Positions 55,597-64,000 of a DNA stretch of 64,000 nucleotides are shown here, piece by piece; the stretch's first letter is position 1; each line of letters opens with the position of its first letter. This DNA is from Cutaneotrichosporon cavernicola (taxonomy: Eukaryota; Basidiomycota; Tremellomycetes; Trichosporonales; Trichosporonaceae). The notes beneath the pieces were generated by a model that saw nothing but the letters and a program-made list of their open reading frames with translations, ran no database searches and was not told where the DNA came from. A program made the position numbers and the translations under genes. The stretch covers positions 496,001 through 560,000 of the forward strand of contig NC_083394.1 in assembly GCF_030864355.1 (NCBI RefSeq). Reading direction: 5' to 3'.

Positions 55597-57249
55597 CTAC
55601 TCAAGCTTGCCGCCTAAGCCCTGGACGAGGCCGCCGATGAGGACACGCTTGACCGTCATGCCCTCTTTGTAGCGGCAGATGATCCAGTCGCCATTGCCGC
55701 GCGACGCAGCAGCGCGGACGACTAACTCCGCAGCCATGCGGCCCGTGTTGATGCGGTTCTCACTGTCCGAGTCGCTTCCGGGGTCGAGCGTCGACTTGAG
55801 CGCACGCCATGCGTCCTCGAGGAGCATCTGTTCCGGGTCGTCTACTGGGCCTGAGTTCGGGTGCGAGCCGCCAAAGGGGCAAGCAAATGACTGGCACAGC
55901 CGGGTGGCGAAGATCAACAGCCCAGGGTCGTTGACCACGTGCGAGTCGGCCAAGTGACAGCACGCCTTGAGGCGGGTCAAGAGGTCCGGCTGGCTCGGGT
56001 TTGCTGAAGCAGCTGCAGCTGCAGAAGCGGCTGCCGCAGCGGTCGCAGGCGACATGGGCGACTTGGTGTCCACAGGTGCGTGCATATTAGGCGTATTCGC
56101 GTTCGTGTTGTTATTTGTGTTGCTGTTCGGGTCAGGCCCGTTCTGTTGAGTCTGCATGTCGAACATGCCGAACATGGCTGGGAAGGGGTTGTTGTTGTTG
56201 TTGTTGTTGTTGTTGTCATGGTTGCCCGCGTTGAAGGCGAACTGGGGGTCCGGCGAGATGGGCAGCTGGAACGGAGTGGGGAGGTTGAAGTTATAAGGCG
56301 CAGGGAGATCTGTAGCGGGCGAGAACAGAGGCATCGCGCCAGCGGGAGTGGCCGTGTTCGTCTGGGGACGGACGCCGCCCACACCGTTGGGCGTGTTGGA
56401 ATTGCCGGGCAGGCCGACGCTGACGCCGCCGGGTGAGAGGCCGGACAAGCTGTCAGTGTCAGAGTCACCGTCCTCAGCTGGTGGCAAGCCGCGTGCACGG
56501 CGCTCCCTCTCGCGCGCCTCCTTGCGGGCACGGACACGCTCGCTCATCGGCACACCACCCTCCTTGAGGGATTTGCCGCGGCCGGTTGGGCCCGATCCTA
56601 TCTTGCCACGATCGGCGTCAGGAAGCGAGAGGAGAGCGCGGAGCTGCGAATTCTCGCCCTCAAGGATCATGATACGCTCCTCTAGAGCGGCAAGGTGCTC
56701 TGCGCGGCGCAGGCGGAATGCGCGCTGCACCTCACGAGCACGCGATGGTGGCAACTGGTCATTGGGCTTGCGGCCTCGGGGCTCGTGACGGTCCTGGAGG
56801 GGTTAGTAGGTGCGGATTAAGTGGGTGGAAATAAGGGGTAACGATAACATGGGTGGAGGAAGGTAGGGGTGGGTGGGCAAGCAGTGAAGACGGGGTTCAT
56901 GACTGGTGACTGTGTATACGTTCCCCTCAAGCATCAACCAAGAGAGATGAAAACTAGTCGCGATAATGGCGACAGAATGACATAGTCGACGCGTGGCAAG
57001 TGTCTCGGGTTACATCGGCCATCATTGATAGCAACATGACCCGATTCTGGTGGCTTGAGTTGAGGGTGAAGGAAGGAGGGAGGGGTGGAATGGGTGGACG
57101 TGGAGCGGGAAGACCAAGGATGGGAATTTGCCACTCATTGTTCCCAATGACAAAAGGATGCATTGACGTACCTTTGATTGTTGTGGTACTGGAGTAGTTG
57201 CCGAGGATGTTGTAGCTTGTGCGGCGTTGGGAGCCGAAGCGTCGGTCAT
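55597..57249 (-). CDS. bZIP transcription factor
   Basis: Exons 57172-57249 and 55597-56793 give 424 residues, with an intron of 378 nt. After a short Ala/Thr-rich start comes RGRKPNDQLPPSRAREVQRA followed by FRLRRAEHLAALEERIMILE and GENSQLRALLSL, a basic region and a zipper of about four heptads. The usual basic-region Asn (N-x3-QRAFR) is Ala here. Linkers are rich in Pro, Asn (nine Asn in a row from a GTT repeat at about 56188-56216) and Ala. The C-terminal block LKACCHLADSHVVNDPGLLI and RLCQSFACPFGG contains several Cys and looks like a conserved Yap-type or redox-sensing domain, but I cannot name the subfamily. Targets are unknown. Confidence 0.8.
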
Positions 57250-57710
57250 GACTTCCAGTTGTGTGATAACAATGACTTTGGAGTGACGGAGGGCGAGATT
57301 GCGTGAGTCAGAACGCCAACAGGCAAAGTGTTGAAAGAATGAGTGAAAGTGTGCAATCCTCTCAACCTTGCACTCTCCCCAAAACAATTTCACAATACGA
57401 TCACACCTCGCAGCTCACATTTCCATTTCAACCAATCACATCACTCGTCGGCGATTCATATTCAAATCCCGAGGTGGCTACGGCCTTATGTCTCACATTC
57501 AATATCCTTTGTTCAATACAAAATACTAATGGGAGGTAGAGCGGAGGTTGGAGTTGTGGTTGGTTGTGAAATACGGCTCAATGCTCTTATCAGCACGTGC
57601 CCTTCCTAATCTGGATCGTATTCTCATATTCCAGCTTTCCTAATTCGTCTACGATTTTTGGCCGGCCATCTCCTCCGCTTTCAACTTTCAACTGCATCTC
57701 GATTATCACA

Positions 57711-60700
57711 CCAGAAGCCTGTCGTTATCACACCTCTTGCCTCGATCGCACAAAATCAGAACCATCCAGATCTGGGTGGAGCCTCGATTATCACAACTCC
57801 CAGCCGATTATCACAGCGTCGGCCGGTCTCCATTATCGCAACACCGACATGTGATCCAGCTCGAAACCTCCACTATGGAGAGTTGGAGAGTTGGTCTTAA
57901 TTGGAGCCCGAGCTGAGCTAGGAACTGCAAACAATGTGGAATGTTGAGAGATATCAAGGAGGTCAATCAAGATGCGTCCCAGCTCGGTCATGAGTTGAAA
58001 TGCCAGTCAGAAATGTCATGTCTCAGTGTTTTGTGTTTTGCAACGCGGCGTCAGTTCGCACGTTCCCACTCTCGATCGCACGATCGCAACGGTCGAGGCT
58101 CAGCTCCACATAATTCTTATCGGCGGGGCTTCACGCGAGAAGCAGCCATGTTGTGGCATGCGATGCTGGACACTCTGGGTACACATCGACAAGCATCGAC
58201 CCGTCCAAGCTCCAGTTCATTTCACTTGCTCGCTCTAGTGTGGCAATGCATGTACGAATAGACAGACCTCCGACACACACGGACATTGCGATTTCACCTC
58301 CGGAACTTGCGGTCCCACCCACCTCGTCCACCCAGCATGGGGCCGGCGTTCCAGCCGGGCCCAGCGAGCCCGCCGCATTCCTTACCAATTCCCACGATAT
58401 GATGACAGCCAAACAAACCTCACACCATCGCTTGCCTTATCTTTGCAAAATAACTACATCTCAAACCAAACGCTCCACCGGTCAACCATTAGCTGTAATT
58501 GAATTAAATTTGGGCCGCTAATGCAGTACATTGAATTAATAATTAATTGGTGTGATATCCATAGGACATGACTGGACAAGGGCGGTCAACTGCGGCCGCG
58601 CCAAGTTGCCGATCGTCCCTCATTTCACAGACTTGCAATGCTGTCGAACGTTGTGCATGTGACGGTTCCATGCATGTGACTCGTTCCGCGGTCATTAGAG
58701 ATGCCAGAGGACTGTGCCAGTTCCGAAGAAGTGAATGGCGGCACGTCATAGTGCCACGTGATCTGGGTCGGGTCGGACGCCGTGTCAGCTGCCACTACAT
58801 CTCGCTCGTGATCAAAGAGGTGTGAGAGTATGCGCTCTGGTAGTGTGATCCACGCATGCACCAATGTTCAATCAACTCGTGCCCGGGTCACGAGACGGAA
58901 CGTTGGTAGCACGTGCCATGCTGTGCGAAATGCATGTCATGTGCATCAACAGCCGCCAGAATACGAACCTGCGTAATCCCAACCGCGGTACTGCACAATG
59001 GCCAACACTGACGTGTGCACGTGCGCCACTGGATTGCATCTCCTCACCGTGGCTGGTGACTGTAGCAGCCACACATACCATGTCAACCGGCGGCATCGGG
59101 TCGCTAGCGAACTGATCTACAACGCCCTGCGGAATGCCTCAGGCTTGTCCAAGCCACTTGCAAATCGTTATTCGTCTTAAAACCCGGGTGGAGTACCCGG
59201 CACCGGTGATGCCTGAGCGAGGACAAAATGCCGTCAGGATGGACGTGCACATTTGCGCAGATGCGGTGTGACATCTACGGTGCATGCCAAGTGAATGACG
59301 ATTTGCATCTCGGCTCGAGATTGACGCCACCATTGTTCGTTTTCTTTGTTGGTATCAATTATCGGAGCTTGACATATTGACATTGTCCTTTGTAGTTTAC
59401 TAGCTCCGAAATTACAAGTCCGAGGTCGGATCTCGGAAACCCAGATCGAGATGTGTCTGAGGCGAGAACCATTGCGTTCTCCAGGGTTTGCAAGCCCCCT
59501 TGCTGAGAACTGGCATTGTCAGAGAGCTCGAAGATTCAACTGCGTCAAGTGTGAAACCGCAATCTCCGAGTCGGCCGAGTCGGGCCAGTCCGCCCGTCGC
59601 ACATCTTCGGCATTCTTGATTCAGAAAGCCGAAATCACATTTGGCTGAGGGCATCACATCGCACTATCACATCTAGTCGAGGTGCAACGACGGTTCCAAC
59701 ACAACGCCTGCCAGATGCAACATGCCGGATATCCTGTGCAACCACTGCTGCGAGGTGCAATTGCTGCAATCTTATCACAACGATTATGAGAGCGACACAT
59801 GCAATATCACAGCACTCATTGGTATCCTTTGTTCCCAGTATGGCTTGTAGTTGCCGCTCTCCCCCCGCAACTCCATCAACTGATACCCGCTGACCGCCGC
59901 AGTTTAGACAATCTCGCAGGCGCTCAGGCCTTGAATTTGTGGAGCGGCCCAGTCCGCCCGTTTCACATCTCGCCTGAACTGGACATGCAGAATACTGAGC
60001 CAGAGCGCGGATCAATTCAATTAACGCAATCTTCAACTAGTTGAATCGCGGTCAGAGCGCCGATGACATTTGTTTGAAGGGTATCACATCTCGCTATCAC
60101 ATCGCTGTAGAGGTGCAGCGGCGATTAACAGGACGATCTCTCTCTCCCTCAAAGTAACGCCGAGGTGCAATGGCTTGAATCTTATCACAAGTATTATCAC
60201 AGATGAATATCACAGGTGAATATCACAGATGAATATCACAGTACTCAATCGGATGTACGTGGCTTGGCTATGTGATGTAGTTCCATACAGTATGACTAGC
60301 ACGACTAGACATCTTCCGTCGGCGGTGACAGTCGTTCAACGTCATCACCCATAACCTAGGAGATTTCACAGCGCCCATTGCACTTTGCAGACAGGTATGC
60401 AGGCGTTTGGTTCTGTAGGAGGCCCTGTCCGCCCATCTCACATCTCATGGAAATGCTCGGCATTCTTCCCGAACTCGTCGAACCAGACTGCCAGAACGCC
60501 GAAATGACACTTGCCTGACTTATCACATCTCGCCATCTCGCCATCTCGCTATCACATCCCAGACGATGCGGATATCCAGCAGCTCCACGTCCAGCCTCGA
60601 CAAACGGGCAATCACTGGATTCTTATCATTATCACACTCCATGGAGTATCACACACTTCTGTGAGTAATGCACCGCAAATCGCCTCTGTATCTGGATCAA

Positions 60701-60716
60701 TAGAACCGTGTTATCA
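57711..60716. repeat. Degenerate repeat field with about 19 same-strand TATCAC motifs
   Basis: TATCAC, often TTATCACA, occurs four times at 57711-57815 and about fifteen times at 59660-60716, nearly all on the plus strand; I found one reverse copy. Within 59580-60716 three units share the order AGTCCGCCC...CACATCT, GCCGAAATCACATTTG, TATCACATCTCGCTATCACA, GAGGTGCAA, and a TATCAC cluster. The units begin near 59581, 59946 and 60421. A local 15-bp tandem (GAATATCACAGAT) occurs at 60200-60241. Confidence 0.7.
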
Positions 60717-61431
60717 CACCCTGAGCCGCAATTGATTTCAACGAGCGGGTCTGGGGGTCCGCTTCAGTGGTATAGGCAAGTTGGTACAGGCTGTTACCTA
60801 AAGCTGCCTCGTGGAGTGCTGGGTTGAGTGGACGGATGCAATCCAAGCCAGAGCTCCTCACGCAATCCACGTGTTCAGTACTCACGGTCCGCCGTACTTC
60901 CTGCTGCGGCCTCAGTTCCAATTTGGCTGGCAGTTCTTTTCCCGTCATGTCGTTGTGTGTGGCTTCGTGGCTGAGTCCGTGGGTTTGCGCCGTATCTGTA
61001 GGGGCCACGTTGCTGCGAACTGTAGGTGTCGTCGCTGCGCATACCATCACACCGCAGTCCCACATCCCTCCTATCGTTCGCCATCACACCATGGAAGCAT
61101 TCGCCACTTGGCCCCACTCAGCCATGCATCCATGTCCGACGCATACCCAACGAGCGATCGTTCGGCATCTAGACTCGCATTCCATCCGTTCCCGAGTTCA
61201 TACTGCACGACATAAGGGGGGAAGAGGAAATGTCGTCATGTGCACCCAGGTGGTCCGGCTCGCCACTGCGCTGCGCAGTGGCTTCGGCCTGCGGCGTTCT
61301 GCTCGCAGCTAGGATGCGACATCCCGCAGCTGCAACCCAACTAAATTAGTTGAATCGTCGAATAGAGCAGCCGCGCTCACTGGACACGAACTGGCCAAGT
61401 CGCAGTGGCGACTACAAACGTCTCAGGCATA

Positions 61432-61962
61432 CTACAGATCAACCGAGCGGCGATCACGCTCAAGGTGGCGCGCAAGTCTCTCGCCCTCATCAATATCAAA
61501 GTCCAGGTCGAGTCCCAATCCCTTGGGGATGATGACACCGGGTCTATCGTATGCCGGTGGCCTGTCCCTTCGTTCCCTCCTCTCCCTCCTGCGTCTCTGT
61601 CTCTCGCTCTCGCTGTACGCTGGCGGCGGGGTGTCTGGTGGCGGAAGATCGGGGAGGGGTCGATCGAGTAGTGAGCGGGGTAGGAGTTGTGGCCCGACGA
61701 GCACTTCCGGCCTGTGATGGTTGAGCAAGTCTCCCGGCCTGAGCTTGCCAACGAGCTGGCACAAGTTTAGGCCAAGCTTACTCCCCCTCCACTGAGATTC
61801 GGGGGCGGGAGGGTGTGATTCAGGCCGACTTTCTGTAGATGTGGTGGCCGGTGGCCTGAGACAGAGAGAGCGAGCTCGACCGAGGGAGGATGAGAATGAG
61901 CGAGCTCGACCGAGTGAAGATGAGAACGAGCGACGTGGTTCGGCGCTGGATGAGCTCGTCAT
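61432..61962 (-). CDS. Hypothetical PPxY-containing protein fragment
   Basis: A minus-strand frame of 176 residues, Ser/Arg/Pro-rich. It contains an 11-residue duplication (SFSSSLGRARS twice, from a 30-bp DNA repeat at about 61871-61930), two PPxY-like motifs (PPPAYSESE and RPPAYDRP) and a hydrophobic-acidic end LGLDLDFDIDEGERLARHL. PPxY motifs bind WW domains such as those of Rsp5-type ligases. The composition is more protein-like than other frames in this region, but no family is recognised and the true start is unknown; it may be the 3' exon of a larger gene reaching 62.5 kb. Confidence 0.35.
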   Translation of the reverse strand: MTSSSSAEPRRSFSSSLGRARSFSSSLGRARSLCLRPPATTSTESRPESHPPAPESQWRGSKLGLNLCQLVGKLRPGDLLNHHRPEVLVGPQLLPRSLLDRPLPDLPPPDTPPPAYSESERQRRRRERRERRDRPPAYDRPGVIIPKGLGLDLDFDIDEGERLARHLERDRRSVDL

Positions 61963-62231
61963 TGTGGATGATGAGGAAGAGGTGGCGAGTTTCGTACATG
62001 TACCTGTTATCTGGGCCTCAATCCCGCAGCTTTAGCGAGCCACATGCGGCAGACATACCACACCAGGCATGTCACCTCGCCACCGGAAACATGGAAACAT
62101 AAGGTACGTGCCTTCATCACCAAGGTGTCGTCAAATACAACTCTAGAATATGCTACAGTCCAGCTCGGCTCGTCTGCAGTGTCCGCCGTGCACTATAGTG
62201 TCCGTGGCTCGCAGTATCCTTTTAGATGGTA

Positions 62232-62471
62232 TCAATGACGATCGGGCATCGTGAATGCGCCGGAACGCTCGTGTGCGTGCGCGTGCGCGTGCGCATGGGA
62301 ACGTGGTCCTCGCGGAGGAGGAGGTGCATCCCTCGTCGCCCGGTACTGGAACTTGAGCACGGTGGCGGACTTGAGGAGCGGCTCGTGTTTGTCGGCATCG
62401 CGGAGGGTGACTGGCGACCCGTCTGGCCGCAGACATTTACCGACTATCCTGCGTGGGATGGCGGGCGACAT
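62232..62471 (-). CDS. Hypothetical short frame, possible upstream exon
   Basis: From an ATG at 62471 the frame reads MSPAIPRRIVGKCLRPDGSP and on to KSATVLKFQYRAT, then a Pro-rich stretch and a His-Ala dipeptide repeat HAHAHAHAH encoded by GTGCGC repeats. It could be an exon of the gene containing the 61432-61962 frame. No good donor site links them, so this is weak. Confidence 0.22.
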   Translation of the reverse strand: MSPAIPRRIVGKCLRPDGSPVTLRDADKHEPLLKSATVLKFQYRATRDAPPPPRGPRSHAHAHAHAHERSGAFTMPDRH

Positions 62472-63889
62472 TGTAGTTGGCGTGGTAGTTGGCGTGTACG
62501 TGTGTGGGTCTGCGTATTCTCGACATAGAGTTGGCATCTTATGATACAAAATGTCTCACACTCTCTGGCATCTCTCACCGATCGCAGACCGAGTCGAGCG
62601 ATGAGAAGCGGATGTGGATCCATGTCCAAGCTATGCCCACCGTCAGAGGCGTCGTAAATGAGAGGAACCGTTCCTGTCTCCCCCCTCATCTCCGACTCGG
62701 TCCTGACGTCAAAATCCACCGTAGCCAACGGGCGGTGATTCCGCCTCATTGCCTGATTGGCCCCCTCGTTATTAGTGGACTGGTGGCGTTGTTGCCAAGC
62801 TTTACTCCACTCTTCCTGCCGAGGCATACCTCAAAGTGGAGTTACGAAAGCGCTCGAAAACCATCAGGGAATATGGACCTGGGATTGGTTTGCCGCGCGG
62901 CAAGAGTGAGCCCACCCGACCAATGATGGTTGGGGCGTTGGCGCTCAGGGCGGCTTCTGCGCCTCCTTCCATCATATTACGACGTGCCAGCGCCACTGAT
63001 GGCAGAATGGTAGAACGAGTAGAGACTCACGCCCATTCGTCTCAACCGCTGCTTTGATGCTCATCCGCGCAGATCTCGGACGAGTGACATGCATACCTCC
63101 TCAATTCGGCTGCCACCCGCATGCCATCTCCACCCTCCACACAGCAACCCCGTGATGCACGGACGTGTCGTGGGGATGAGCGGAGACGAACCGTGTTCCG
63201 CGCCCCGCTACTCGGCTAGTCTTCATCGGGGTGTCCGGCATAGACGGGCCGGCATTCTCTATGGGTGCGCCTTAGTTGTTGATAGTTCAACTACGGCGAC
63301 AAGATCGGCTTCGGCTGACCTAACGGGGCGAGTTGCGCCGGTTGTCGTTACTCTCCTCTGCACACAAGTGTGAGCGGACACGTGGTCGTTGGATATGTAG
63401 CTCCGTCACGTGGTGGCTGTACCTGCTCGTAGCTGACATGCGTGATCTGGTCCCTCGACGATCATGTGGCAAACGCTCGTAGGCAGTTCCCTGCTTTCAA
63501 CTGTTGCACGAGTGAAGAGTGACGCGTATAGTCGGTTGGCTGACAAGCAGCGCCAATATGGCAGGCTAACAGTTTCATGAGTTGGCAGACAGTCTCCAGG
63601 TCCAGGGTTCAAGATACCGGACTAGGATGCGTCGAGCCCAGCCGTACCAGTTAATTCAACGACGAGCTCGCCAGAGGTCCGCGGAGTACATGCACGTCCT
63701 GTGGCACGGGCTGTACACCTAGGCAATGCACATACGTCTCCCAGTGATATGGGCCGTATCTGGTGCTGACGGGATGCGCTGGCAGTTGCACGTCGCTCCT
63801 CCTCGGCCGGAGCATTCCACAAAAAGCGGTGTATGCGTCTTCCACCGATCTACGGGCGCCTGTAAACAGCGGTTGCAAACAAGCAAAGC

Positions 63890-63915
63890 CTTCGACGTCG
63901 ATATCGACGTCGAAG
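63890..63915. repeat. Perfect 26-bp palindrome
   Basis: CTTCGACGTCGAT is followed directly by its reverse complement ATCGACGTCGAAG with no spacer. The inner 18 bp match the ISC1/EF-G promoter element at 39499-39516 except for one base. Confidence 0.9.
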
Positions 63916-64000
63916 ATTTGTTTGGTTCCACCTCTAGACGATGTGCAGCAACGCCCAACGTCAACGGAGACATTCGGTCCTGAATCACCCGACTGCCCAC

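Larger units (their letters stand above)
57250..64000. other. Gene-poor, repeat-bearing right end
   Basis: 6.75 kb with no confident gene. The left half (57.7-60.7 kb) carries degenerate repeat units rich in TATCAC. The right half has two doubtful minus-strand frames and a perfect palindrome. Base composition is more AT-rich than in the gene-bearing parts, notably near 58480-58560. Heterochromatin or a subtelomeric or pericentromeric setting is possible but not shown. Confidence 0.5.

Noticed and set aside
58574..59180. Several 60-120-codon frames in the gene-poor end
   Set aside because: None has a family motif, signal peptide, membrane helix or splice pattern that distinguishes it from chance.

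Overview
The window is nuclear DNA from a GC-rich, intron-rich fungus. The gene set (SDA1, Scp160/vigilin, Psr1-type phosphatase, Isc1, Big1, an FLC/TRP-like protein, mitochondrial EF-G, a 190-residue NCS-1), introns often only 28-35 nt long with CTGAC/CTAAC branch sites just before the AG, microexons, and a tRNA-Val with an intron point to a basidiomycete yeast. A tremellomycete of the Trichosporonales type is my best guess; this is inference from gene style, not from a marker gene. No CRISPR array, rRNA gene or transposon was recognised.

Layout. 1-6.3 kb: 3' end of SDA1, a GPI-anchored ThuA-domain protein with a 31-G intronic homopolymer, glycine-cleavage T protein and a Psr1-like NIF phosphatase. 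6.3-19 kb: a loose accessory stretch with two related F-box-like proteins, an MFS permease divergent from a FAD-dependent amine oxidoreductase whose frame is broken at an 11-C run, and long gene-free gaps. 19-25.3 kb: a small CFA20-domain gene hidden under a spurious long ORF, mitoribosomal uL29m, a PWWP protein with a LEDGF/TFIIS-N-like C-terminal domain and an 8-nt microexon, and a Big1-like ER protein. 27-36.3 kb: FLC/TRP-like protein, vigilin and two neighbouring TspO/MBR genes. 36.9-47 kb: a decayed Asp-box protein, ISC1 divergent from mitochondrial EF-G, NAD-isocitrate dehydrogenase catalytic subunit and a mitoferrin-type carrier. 47.8-57.2 kb: a ZNHIT2-like HIT-finger protein divergent from a WD40 protein, a small zinc-ribbon protein, tRNA-Val, NCS-1 and a bZIP factor. 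57.25-64 kb: almost gene-free, with degenerate tandem units carrying about 19 same-strand copies of TATCAC, two doubtful ORFs and a perfect 26-bp palindrome.

Several genes serve mitochondria: gcvT, uL29m, EF-G, IDH2 and mitoferrin, and Isc1 acts partly there in yeast. They are single genes facing either way, not an operon. The least ordinary observations are the microexons and ultra-short introns, the TspO pair with different intron counts, the CFA20 gene in a yeast-like genome, an 18-bp near-palindrome found at two distant intergenic sites, and the TATCAC satellite region. I found no clearly new multi-gene system. Exon borders were worked out by hand from reading frame, splice motifs and remembered family motifs, and each gene's exon lengths were checked for frame.
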